This document shows positions 15,652-23,287 of a stretch of 27,407 bases of DNA, piece by piece (position 1 is the first letter of the stretch; every line of letters starts with the position of its first letter). Source of the DNA: Planctomycetaceae bacterium (GTDB taxonomy: Bacteria > Planctomycetota > Planctomycetia > Pirellulales > UBA1268); contig SIAG01000003.1 in assembly GCA_009691925.1 (NCBI GenBank), positions 1-27,407 of the forward strand. The letters run 5' to 3'. The translations under genes and the position numbers were made by a program. Under the pieces are notes generated by a model, which made no database searches, was not told the origin of the DNA, and saw only the letters and a list, made by a program, of their open reading frames with translations.

Positions 15652-16848
15652 TCATCCCGCGGCCGACGGTTTTCCACCACCCGGCGGCCGACGATAGAAC
15701 GGCAAGCCGACCACGCGGGCCTGCTGGCGGGCATCCCGGATTGCGATCTCCACGACCGTCCCCTCGGAGGCAAACGCCGGGGCGACCAGCGCCATCGCCA
15801 CGGCATGGCCGATCGTGGGGGCAAAACTGCCGCTGGTCACGACCCCAATCTCCCCGCCGGCCCCGCCGAGCACGGGGTTCCCCTCGCGGGCCGAGCGCTT
15901 CGATCCGAGATCGAGCCCGATGCGGATCCGTTCCGGTTGCCCGGCCTTGAGCACGGCGAGGGCTCCACGCCCGGGGAACGTCCGCCCTTCGAGGTTCACC
16001 GCCAGACCGAGTCCGAGGGCAAAAGGATCGCTGTCGGCGTGGAGCTCGTGGCCGTAGAGCGGCATCCCCGCCTCGAGGCGGAGGGTGTCGCGGGCCCCGA
16101 GTCCGCACGAGCGTCCCCCGAGCGGCACCGCCGCGGCGAGGATCGCCTCCCAGACGGCCACCGCATCGACCGCCGCCACCGTTACCTCGACGCCGTCCTC
16201 GCCGGTGTAACCGGTGCGGCTGACGGCTGCGGCATGCCCGGCCACCGTGGCCGTCGTCCCCCGATAGTTCCCCAGGGCCAGGATCCGCGTTCCATCCCCC
16301 TCGGACGAGAGCCCGGCGACGAGATCGACCCCCTTTGGCCCCTGAACGGCGATCATCGCAGTGTCGAGGGTGTGGTCGACCAGGTCGACGCCGGTGGCGG
16401 GCAGCCGAGACCGCAGCCATGCCACGACCCGTTCCCGATTGCCGGCGTTGATGACCAACCCCATCCGCGGCGTGCCGTCGGCGGCATCGCTGTCGCGGCT
16501 CACCAACGCGTCATCGAGGATCACCACAGGGGCGGGGGCATCGGCGGTGACCAGCGTGTAGCGAAACTGCCCCGGCACGATCCCGGCCACCTTCCGCGTC
16601 AGCATCGACTCCAGCCAGTCGAGGGCGCCGGGGCCAGTCACCGACAACCGACCCATGTGCGAGACGTCGAACAGGCCGACCGACGACCGGGTGGCGAGGT
16701 GCTCGTCGACGATCGAGGCGTACTGGACCGGCATGGTCCAACCGGCGAAGTCGACCATCCGGCCACCATGGGCCGCATGCCACTGGCCCAGCGGGGTCTC
16801 GCGGAGGCTGGTGGGTCGGGGCAGGGGGGGCGTCACCGAATCGCTCAC
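15652..16848 (-). CDS. gcvT: Glycine cleavage system T protein (aminomethyltransferase)
   Basis: A 398-residue aminomethyltransferase that moves the methylene group from H-protein-bound aminomethyl-lipoate to tetrahydrofolate, releasing ammonia. Typical segments are TPLGQWHAAHGGRMVDFAGWTMPVQY, GLFDVSHMGRLSVTGPGA, SRTGYTGEDGVEV and the C-terminal barrel domain with GLGARDTLRLEAGMPLYGHEL. The folate-pocket loop is odd: the usual N--GG--DD appears as TADAPAPVVILDD, keeping the DD but losing the glycine pair. The start is a GTG with GAAGGA about 9 nt upstream. gcvH and a LipM-like gene follow; no gcvP lies in the window, so the P protein must be encoded elsewhere. Confidence 0.95.
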   Translation of the reverse strand: MSDSVTPPLPRPTSLRETPLGQWHAAHGGRMVDFAGWTMPVQYASIVDEHLATRSSVGLFDVSHMGRLSVTGPGALDWLESMLTRKVAGIVPGQFRYTLVTADAPAPVVILDDALVSRDSDAADGTPRMGLVINAGNRERVVAWLRSRLPATGVDLVDHTLDTAMIAVQGPKGVDLVAGLSSEGDGTRILALGNYRGTTATVAGHAAAVSRTGYTGEDGVEVTVAAVDAVAVWEAILAAAVPLGGRSCGLGARDTLRLEAGMPLYGHELHADSDPFALGLGLAVNLEGRTFPGRGALAVLKAGQPERIRIGLDLGSKRSAREGNPVLGGAGGEIGVVTSGSFAPTIGHAVAMALVAPAFASEGTVVEIAIRDARQQARVVGLPFYRRPPGGGKPSAAG

Positions 16849-16899
16849 AGACTCGTTCCTTCTCTGGGCTGGGTTGCTGAACCGGGCATCATAGCGCCG

Positions 16900-16905
16900 A
16901 TTGTA
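16900..16905 (-). promoter_or_regulatory. Candidate -10 element upstream of gcvT
   Basis: TACAAT on the minus strand, about 52 nt before the gcvT start. The same hexamer occurs upstream of proS (20266) and the DUF1573 gene (21948). No good -35 hexamer is visible at the right distance in any of the three. Confidence 0.25.
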
Positions 16906-16924
16906 GGGGCCCGCGCCGATCCCG

Positions 16925-16961
16925 CCACGCGCCGGCCATCTCGGCCGGCGGAGGCGCGTGG
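16925..16961 (-). terminator. Large GC-rich inverted repeat after the RNase R gene
   Basis: CCACGC (16925-16930) and GCCGGCC (16931-16937) pair with GGCCGGC (16943-16949) and GCGTGG (16956-16961), with a 5-nt loop and a 6-nt bulge, starting 3 nt past the RNase R stop. It has no U-tract. It would be a stable 3' end block or weak terminator before gcvT. Confidence 0.35.
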
Positions 16962-16963
16962 CG

Positions 16964-19108
16964 TCAGCGGCCGCGCCGCCCCCCGGCCTTCCGGTCCTTC
17001 GCCTTCCCCTTGCCGTCGGGCTTGCGGGCGTGCCGCGATCCCTTCACGTGGCGGGCGGCACGGAGACCGGGCGGGGCCTTCCCCCGTTCGCCCACAAACC
17101 GAAACTCGAGTGAGCGCCGGTCGAGGTCGACCTTTTTGACCGCCACCCGGACGCGGTCGCCGAGGCGCCATGACTGTCCCGGACGCCGTCCGGCGAGGGA
17201 GTGGCTGGCCCGATCGAAGCGGTAGCTGTCGGCGGGGAGCTCGGCGAGCGTCAGGAGCCCCTCGGCGGGGAGCTCGAGCCCCTGGAGAAAGAGGCCGAAC
17301 GGCTCGACCCCTGTGACGACCGCCTCCATCTCGGTGCCGATCCTCGAGGAGAGGAAGAGGAGGAGCTTGAGCTTCACCAGCTCCCGCTCGGCGGCCTCGG
17401 CACGGCGTTCGAGGGTCGAGCACTGGAGCCCGAGTTCGACGAGGCCGTCGTGGGGCGCCCGGGCTCCGCGGGCGAGGCGGTCGAGGGCCCGGTGGACGAC
17501 GAGATCGGGATAGCGGCGGATCGGCGAAGTGAAATGGCAGTAGCAGTCGCTGGCCAACGCGTAGTGCCCCTCCGGCTGAGGCCCGTAGACGGCCCGGGCG
17601 AGGCTCCGCAGCACGGCGAAGTGGACGGCATGCTCCTCGGGACGACCGCGGGTCAAACCGAGGAGACGCTGGAGTTCGAACCGGCTCTCGAGTGTGTCGA
17701 CCTCGAAACCCAACTCCGAGACGAACTCCGTCAACTGGCGGAGCTTGCGCGGATCGGGGGGGGCATGGATGCGGCGCAGGAACCCCGCCCCGGCCGCCGA
17801 GAGGCGCTCGGCGACGGCCTCATTCGCCGAGAGCATGAACTCCTCGATGATCTGATGGCTCTCGGTGTTGGCGACGACATGGGCGCCGGCCACCCGCCCG
17901 TCGCGGTCGAGGTCGACCTTCACCTCCGGCATGTCGAGCTCGAGGGCCCCACGGTTTTTCCGCCGGGCCCGCAGCATGCGGGACAGATCGCGCATCCGCC
18001 CCAGGAGCGTGCGGACCTCGCCGGTCATCTCGACCTCGGGCGTGCCCGGGTCGGCGAGGAACTGATCGACCTCTTCGTACGTGAACCGGCGACAGCTGCG
18101 GATCGCCGTCCGTTCGACGTCGGTGTGGACGGGGATCCCGTCGGCGCTGAACTCGATCCAGCAGGTCCGCGCATAACGCACTCGCCCCGGCTGGAGGCTG
18201 GCGAGGTTGTTGGAGACGATCTCCGGGAGCATCGGGATCACCCGGTCGGGGAGATAGACGCTCGTGCCACGGGCCAGCGCCTCCTGGTCGACCGGCGCCC
18301 CCTCCGGCACGAAGTGGGCAACGTCGGCGATGTGGACCCCGAGGAGCCAGTGATCTCGCTCCAGACGCTCGAGCGAAATCGCGTCGTCGAAGTCGCGGGC
18401 ATCGACCGGATCAATCGTGATGATCGTCCGCGCCGTGAGATCCCGTCGATCGGCCGGGACCGCCTCGGTGAACCGTGCCGCCTCGGCCCGGGCGGCGTCG
18501 AGGACTTCGTCGGAGAACGGCCCGGGGAGACCGAACTCGTGGATGATCGAACGGGTGTCGACCCCCGGCTCCGCAGCCTGCCCGAGGACCTCGATGATCA
18601 CCCCTTCGCCGTCCCGCAGATGGGTGGGAAAGCGGACGATCTCGACGACGACCTTGTCATCCTCGCGGACCGACTTGGCCCCGGGATCGCCGACCGACAC
18701 CGGCCGCGGGAACGACGTGCCGTCGATCTGCACCCAGCCCGAATTGGCGGCGACGAAAAAACTGCCGACGAACCTGGTCTTCGCCCGGCTAACCACCTCG
18801 ACGATCTCGCCCGACAGACCGGGGCGGCGGAAATCACGCCCCCGCGAGAGCCGGACCCGGACGGTGTCGCCGCTGACCGCATCGAGACAGGCCGACTGGG
18901 CGATATGGACATCCCCCTCCCGGCTCCCCGCGGCGGCCGTGAGCGGATGGACGAAGCCGTAGCCTCCGGCGACGCGGCGGAAAACCCCGATGACCTCGTC
19001 GCGCCCCCCCTCGGGCTTGCTTCCCGCCGGTGCCCCGGGGGCCGTCCGGCCCACCTCGCGCTTGCCGCGGCGGCCGTCGGACGATCGTTCCTGCTCATCG
19101 CGCGCCAT
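16964..19108 (-). CDS. rnr: Ribonuclease R (RNB-family 3'-5' exoribonuclease)
   Basis: A 714-residue processive 3'-to-5' exoribonuclease able to degrade structured RNA. Domain order: a charged N-terminal tail of ~36 residues, a cold-shock-like domain (about 38-88, IGVFRRVAGGYGFVHP), a second OB-fold (about 112-165), the RNB catalytic domain, and an S1 domain (about 585-660, GTEMEAVVTGVEPFGLFLQGLELPAEGLL). The RNB metal site is TIDPVDARDFDDA, with D233, D239, D241 and D242 fitting the catalytic aspartates, followed by HIADVAHFV. The last ~40 residues form a Lys/Arg/Gly-rich tail as in RNase R but not RNase II. The N-terminal helix-turn-helix of E. coli RNase R is absent. GGAGG lies 6 nt before the ATG. 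It lies 47 nt downstream of the YhaM-like gene. Confidence 0.95.
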   Translation of the reverse strand: MARDEQERSSDGRRGKREVGRTAPGAPAGSKPEGGRDEVIGVFRRVAGGYGFVHPLTAAAGSREGDVHIAQSACLDAVSGDTVRVRLSRGRDFRRPGLSGEIVEVVSRAKTRFVGSFFVAANSGWVQIDGTSFPRPVSVGDPGAKSVREDDKVVVEIVRFPTHLRDGEGVIIEVLGQAAEPGVDTRSIIHEFGLPGPFSDEVLDAARAEAARFTEAVPADRRDLTARTIITIDPVDARDFDDAISLERLERDHWLLGVHIADVAHFVPEGAPVDQEALARGTSVYLPDRVIPMLPEIVSNNLASLQPGRVRYARTCWIEFSADGIPVHTDVERTAIRSCRRFTYEEVDQFLADPGTPEVEMTGEVRTLLGRMRDLSRMLRARRKNRGALELDMPEVKVDLDRDGRVAGAHVVANTESHQIIEEFMLSANEAVAERLSAAGAGFLRRIHAPPDPRKLRQLTEFVSELGFEVDTLESRFELQRLLGLTRGRPEEHAVHFAVLRSLARAVYGPQPEGHYALASDCYCHFTSPIRRYPDLVVHRALDRLARGARAPHDGLVELGLQCSTLERRAEAAERELVKLKLLLFLSSRIGTEMEAVVTGVEPFGLFLQGLELPAEGLLTLAELPADSYRFDRASHSLAGRRPGQSWRLGDRVRVAVKKVDLDRRSLEFRFVGERGKAPPGLRAARHVKGSRHARKPDGKGKAKDRKAGGRRGR

Positions 19109-19154
19109 CGGTGGCCTCCAAGTTTGGTCGGGAACCGCGCCCAGGGGCCGGGAA

Positions 19155-20162
19155 TCAACCGCGCCCGCGGAAGAACTTCCGCCCGAGCGACTGCTGGTAC
19201 TGGGTCCAACCGCCGTCGATCGCCGCTTCGTTCTGGAGGAGCTGGAGCACGCCGGCGAGCCGCGCGTCCATGTGATCGAGGTGGTGGAGGGCGAGGGCCT
19301 CGAGGGTCATAGGGAGCTTCGGGGCCCCGTATTCGTATTGCCCATGATGACTCGCCACCATGTGCTTGATCCGCACGGCCAGATCGGTATCGAACGGCTT
19401 GCCGGTGCGGGCCTCGACCCCGGCGATCTTCACCTCGAGCTGCTCCAGCCCGAGGAGGACATGCCCGAGGAGCTGCCCGACGTCGGTGTAGGAGAAGCCG
19501 TTCTCGCTCTCCAGCTCGAGCGTCTTTCCCAGATCGTGGAACAGGACCCCGACGAGGAGGAGGTCGCGATCGATCGCCGGATAGAGCGGGGCGACCCGGT
19601 CGGCGAGCCGGAGGAGATTGACGACATGCTCGAGGAGCCCGCCAGCGTGGGCGTGGTGGTGCTTGACCCCGGCCGGGCAGCGGCAGAAGACCGTCATCAG
19701 GGCCCCGTCGGCGAGCACTTCGTCGGCGAGCTCCCGGAGCTGCCCCGGCGGGATCGTCGCCAGGAGCGCTGCCAGCTCCCCCCGCAGCCGGACAACGTCG
19801 GCCGCCGAGAGGACCTGGAACTCCGACTCATCGACGACGCGCGGATCGATCCGCCCGATCCCCTGGATGATGAGCTGGAGATTCCCCGAATAGAGCTGAG
19901 TCATTCCCTCGACCCGGACGTAGTCCCCGTCGTCGAAGGCCTCGAACTCGACATCCGAGGCGTTCCACATTCTGCCGGTGATCGATCCGCTTCGGTCGGC
20001 GAGCTCGACTTGGAGATAGAGCTGGCCGTTGCGGTTCGGCCGGAGCTGCTTGTGGGTGGCGAGGAACACCTGGTCGACCGCGGTCTGCGGCGCCAGCTCC
20101 GTGACCCGTCGTCGCTGGGACGGGGGGCGGCCCGCACGGTTCGGGGAATCGGCAGGCGACAT
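19155..20162 (-). CDS. YhaM-like 3'-5' exoribonuclease (OB-fold plus HD domain)
   Basis: A 335-residue protein with an N-terminal OB-fold nucleic-acid-binding domain (about 28-105, GQLYLQVELADRSGSITGRMWN) and a C-terminal HD metal-dependent domain (about 168-300). The metal-site motifs are HHHAHAGGLLEHV (about 168-180), LFHDLGKTLEL with the H209-D210 pair, VASHHGQYEYG, and ALHHLDHMDA. This order is that of YhaM/CBF1 proteins of Firmicutes, which shorten RNA 3' ends. The first 25 residues and the last ~10 are basic. The ATG at 20162 has only a poor ribosome site. RNase R follows after 47 nt, suggesting a shared RNA-decay transcript. It diverges from proS across a 193-nt gap. Confidence 0.88.
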   Translation of the reverse strand: MSPADSPNRAGRPPSQRRRVTELAPQTAVDQVFLATHKQLRPNRNGQLYLQVELADRSGSITGRMWNASDVEFEAFDDGDYVRVEGMTQLYSGNLQLIIQGIGRIDPRVVDESEFQVLSAADVVRLRGELAALLATIPPGQLRELADEVLADGALMTVFCRCPAGVKHHHAHAGGLLEHVVNLLRLADRVAPLYPAIDRDLLLVGVLFHDLGKTLELESENGFSYTDVGQLLGHVLLGLEQLEVKIAGVEARTGKPFDTDLAVRIKHMVASHHGQYEYGAPKLPMTLEALALHHLDHMDARLAGVLQLLQNEAAIDGGWTQYQQSLGRKFFRGRG

Positions 20163-20204
20163 GCGGGATCCGGAGTGGGGTTGGCGGAAGAAGCGGAAAA
20201 CAAC

Positions 20205-20271
20205 ACTATTTTATCAGGCGCCGGGCGGCCGTGCCGCCGCCTCCGCGGAAAACCGGCGCAGCGACTACAAT
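20205..20271. promoter_or_regulatory. Divergent promoter region between the YhaM-like gene and proS
   Basis: An AT-rich pocket in otherwise GC-rich DNA. The minus strand offers TAAAAT (20213-20208) about 45 nt before the YhaM-like start. The plus strand offers TACAAT (20266-20271) about 85 nt before proS. Convincing -35 elements were not found. Confidence 0.3.
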
Positions 20272-20355
20272 CCCGCCGCCGCCGTTCCCCCCGATGGCCC
20301 CGCTTTCCGCCCCCTCACGCCCGTTCCCCTTCGACAGCCCCGCCCGGAGTCCCCC

Positions 20356-21879
20356 ATGGCCGACCACGCAATTTCCCCCACCCGCGCCGAGGACTACCCG
20401 GAGTGGTATCAGCAGGTCGTCAAGGCGGCCGATCTCGCCGAGCAGTCGCCGGTCCGCGGATGCATGGTCATCAAGCCGCTCGGCTACGCGATGTGGGAGC
20501 GGATGCAGGCGATCCTCGATCGGATGTTCAAGGAGACCGGCCACCAGAACGCCTACTTCCCGCTCTTCATCCCGCTGTCGTATCTCGAGAAGGAGGCGAA
20601 ACACGTCGAGGGCTTCGCCAAGGAATGCGCCGTCGTCACGCACCACCGCCTCGAACTCTCGCCGGAGGGGAAGCTGATTCCGACCGGCAAGCTCGAGGAG
20701 CCCCTCATCGTCAGGCCGACGAGCGAAACGATCATCGGGGCGATGTTCGCCCGCTGGGTGCAGTCGTGGCGGGATCTGCCGCTGCTGATCAACCAGTGGG
20801 CCAACGTCGTCCGCTGGGAGATGCGCCCGCGCGTCTTCCTCCGCACGACCGAATTTCTCTGGCAGGAGGGGCACACCGCGCACGCGACGAGCACCGAGGC
20901 GGTCGAGGAGACGCTGCGGATGCTCGACGTTTACGCCACCTTCGCCGAACGCGATCTCGCCATGCCGGTGATCCGCGGCCCCAAGCCCTCCGCGGAGCGC
21001 TTTCCCGGGGCCGTCGACACCTACTCGATCGAGGCGATGATGCAAGACGGCAAGGCACTTCAGGCCGGCACGTCGCACTTCCTCGGGCAGAACTTCGCCC
21101 ACGCCCAGGAGATCAAGTTCGCCGGTCCGTCCGGCACCGAGGAGTACTGCTGGACGACCTCGTGGGGGGTCTCCACGCGGCTGATCGGCGCGGTGATCAT
21201 GACCCATTCCGACGACGACGGCCTCGTGCTCCCGCCGAGGATCGCCCCGACCCACGTCTTTCTCCTCCCTATTCACCGCACTCCGGAGGAGAAGGAGGCG
21301 GTGCTGGCCGCCTGCCGGCGGATCGAGTCCGACCTCGCCGCGGCCCGCTACGGCGGGGAACCGATCCGTGTCCGGACCGACGTCCGGGAGATCCGCGGCG
21401 GCGAGAAGACTTGGCAGCATGTCAAACAGGGGGTGCCGCTGCGCGTCGAGATCGGCCCGCGCGACCTCGCCGCCGGGACGGTGAGCGTCATGCGGCGCGA
21501 CCGCGGCCCGAAGGAGCGGACGAGCGTGCCGATCGACCGCTTCGCCGCCACGGCGGCAGACTTTCTCGGCGAGATCCAGCAGGGGCTCTTCGATCGGGCG
21601 CGGGAGTTCCGCGACCGTCGCAGCGTCCGCCTCGAATCGCTCGAGGCCCTGCGGGAGTTCTTCGGGGCCGACGGGGAGGGGAAGGGGGAAGCGAAAGGGG
21701 GCGCGAAGGGGGGCTTTGCCCACGTCCATGTCGCCGACGACCCGGCGGTCACCGAAGCCCTCGATCCGCTCAAGGTCACCGTCCGTTGCGTGCCGATGGA
21801 CGGGGACGATGAGCCGGGGACGTGCGTGATCACCGGGCAACTGGTGAGCCGCCGCAGCGTGCTGGCGCGGTCGTACTGA
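20356..21879 (+). CDS. proS: Prolyl-tRNA synthetase, type 3 (archaeal/eukaryote-like)
   Basis: A 507-residue class II synthetase charging tRNA-Pro. It lacks the editing INS domain of E. coli-type enzymes and matches the shorter archaeal/eukaryote-like form. Core motifs are VRPTSETII (proline-site TXE), motif 2 RWEMRPRVFLRTTEFLWQEGHTAH, and motif 3 WTTSWGVSTRLIGAVIMTHSDDDGLVLPPRIAP. The anticodon-binding domain follows (VFLLPIHR ... VRTDVREIRGGEK). The C-terminal extension ends in tyrosine (LARSY), as expected for this class, but the first half of its zinc site is replaced by AHVHVAD and only two cysteines remain (VRCVP and GTCVITG). The true start is ATG 20356 (MADHAIS); the open frame upstream to 20029 overlaps the YhaM-like gene. 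No clear ribosome site is seen. Confidence 0.96.
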   Translation: MADHAISPTRAEDYPEWYQQVVKAADLAEQSPVRGCMVIKPLGYAMWERMQAILDRMFKETGHQNAYFPLFIPLSYLEKEAKHVEGFAKECAVVTHHRLELSPEGKLIPTGKLEEPLIVRPTSETIIGAMFARWVQSWRDLPLLINQWANVVRWEMRPRVFLRTTEFLWQEGHTAHATSTEAVEETLRMLDVYATFAERDLAMPVIRGPKPSAERFPGAVDTYSIEAMMQDGKALQAGTSHFLGQNFAHAQEIKFAGPSGTEEYCWTTSWGVSTRLIGAVIMTHSDDDGLVLPPRIAPTHVFLLPIHRTPEEKEAVLAACRRIESDLAAARYGGEPIRVRTDVREIRGGEKTWQHVKQGVPLRVEIGPRDLAAGTVSVMRRDRGPKERTSVPIDRFAATAADFLGEIQQGLFDRAREFRDRRSVRLESLEALREFFGADGEGKGEAKGGAKGGFAHVHVADDPAVTEALDPLKVTVRCVPMDGDDEPGTCVITGQLVSRRSVLARSY

Positions 21880-21947
21880 CGCCGTCCCTCGGCGGACCCG
21901 AAACCGGTTGTAAAGCTCCTTGCCTACGCGGAACGGAGCCTGCGGCG

Positions 21948-21953
21948 TACAAT
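21948..21953 (+). promoter_or_regulatory. Candidate -10 element for the DUF1573 gene
   Basis: TACAAT followed by a T-run, in the 157-nt gap after proS and about 85 nt before the DUF1573 start. The -35 region is weak, so confidence is low. Confidence 0.3.
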
Positions 21954-22036
21954 TTTTCCCCAGGACCGGCGGGGCGGCAAAACGGCCGTTGCGGCGACCG
22001 GCCCCGGGATGGAGGCCGCCGACTGGCGGACGAGCA

Positions 22037-23236
22037 ATGGGCGTGCGAGCACCCGGTTCCTGGAGCGTCGTGGCGGTGGCCGTGGCGGTCGGGGGGCTCG
22101 TCGGCGTGGGGAACCCACTCGCGCGGGCCTCGATGCGCCCCTGGCGTCTCGGGGAGTTCGACCCGGCCGGCCTGCAGATTCAGGAGGGGATCGCCGTGCC
22201 TAGGGTCGATGCCCAGTCGACCCAGTATGCCTTCGGCACGATGGCCGAAGGGGCCGAGGAGACGCACAAGTTCGTCATCCGCAACGCCGGCGATGCGCCC
22301 CTCAAGATCACTCGTGGCGCCACCTCGTGCAGCTGCACCGTGAGCGACTTCGAGGCTGTCGAGGGGGGCGAAACCGACGCCGAGAAGCTGCTCCCGCCAG
22401 GGGGGGTGGCGGAATTGCGTCTGAAGTGGCGGGGGAAGACCGGAGGGGCCTTCAGACAGCAGGCGACCGTTTTCACCAACGATCCCCGCCGCCCCGAGAT
22501 CGTCTTCGTCGTCGAGGGGTTCGTGGTGCCGGTCTGGAAGGCGGAGCCGAAATCGATCGTCCTGACGTCGATTCCGAGCCAGGGGGGCGTCAAGGCTTCG
22601 TCGCGGATCTACACCTATGGCAAGGAGCCGCCGACGGTTAAGGAGGTCACCACCCCAGACTCCGAAACCTCCCAGTTTGTGTCGTTTACAACGACCCCCC
22701 TGTCCGCCGAGGAGGTCGCCAGGGAGCGCGGCGCGACGGGGGGCATTCTCCTCAACGTCGAGATCCTCGCCGGCGTCCCCATCGGACCCCTCCGCAAAAC
22801 GATCCAGATCGATCTGTTCATCCCCGAGATCGTGCGGGCGGAGTTGACCGTCGAGGGAACCGTGGCGGGTGACCTTGCCTTGGCGGGCCAGGGATGGGAT
22901 TCCTCCCGCCAGGTCCTCCAGCTCGGCACCATTTCCGGGCGCACCGGGAAGAACACGCAGGTGTTCATCACGGCCAAGGGGGCCCACCGTGACGCAGTCC
23001 ACCCGGTGGTCCGTGACGTAGTTCCTGCCTCGATGCAGGTGGCGGTCGGCGAGGGCAAGCCCGTGGGGAGCGGCGCGGTCGTGAGGTTCCCCCTCACGAT
23101 CACGATCCCCGCCGGGAGTGCCCCCTGTAACCACCTCGGATCGAGCCAGGCACCGGCCGGCCGGATCGTGCTCGACACGGGGCATCCCGACTCCCCCACG
23201 ATGACCATCCCCGTGAGTGTCGCCGTCGGCCCGTGA
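22037..23236 (+). CDS. Exported DUF1573-family protein
   Basis: A 399-residue protein with an N-terminal signal/anchor segment (WSVVAVAVAVGGLVGVG, about residues 9-25). Residues ~65-165 are a DUF1573 module: YAFGTMAEGAEETHKFVIRN, followed by GDAPLKITRGATSCSCTVSDF, closely following the family pattern of FG-, a hydrophobic strand and the SC-CT motif. The fold is Ig/ASPM-SPD-2-Hydin-like. The remaining ~230 residues are beta-rich and include paired cysteine/proline segments, probably further Ig-like modules. The biochemical function of DUF1573 is unknown. The start is set at ATG 22037, where the signal sequence begins; an upstream frame to 21920 is Arg/Pro-rich. The cytochrome fusion gene follows within ~50 nt, so the two are likely co-transcribed and both exported. 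Confidence 0.85.
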   Translation: MGVRAPGSWSVVAVAVAVGGLVGVGNPLARASMRPWRLGEFDPAGLQIQEGIAVPRVDAQSTQYAFGTMAEGAEETHKFVIRNAGDAPLKITRGATSCSCTVSDFEAVEGGETDAEKLLPPGGVAELRLKWRGKTGGAFRQQATVFTNDPRRPEIVFVVEGFVVPVWKAEPKSIVLTSIPSQGGVKASSRIYTYGKEPPTVKEVTTPDSETSQFVSFTTTPLSAEEVARERGATGGILLNVEILAGVPIGPLRKTIQIDLFIPEIVRAELTVEGTVAGDLALAGQGWDSSRQVLQLGTISGRTGKNTQVFITAKGAHRDAVHPVVRDVVPASMQVAVGEGKPVGSGAVVRFPLTITIPAGSAPCNHLGSSQAPAGRIVLDTGHPDSPTMTIPVSVAVGP

Positions 23237-23287
23237 CGATCACGGCGCCCGGTGTCCCCGCAGCCCCCAGCCGCCGGAATCGATGCC

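Noticed and set aside
17201..19312. Long plus-strand open frame of 703 codons
   Set aside because: It is antisense to the RNase R gene; composition is that of a complementary-strand shadow.
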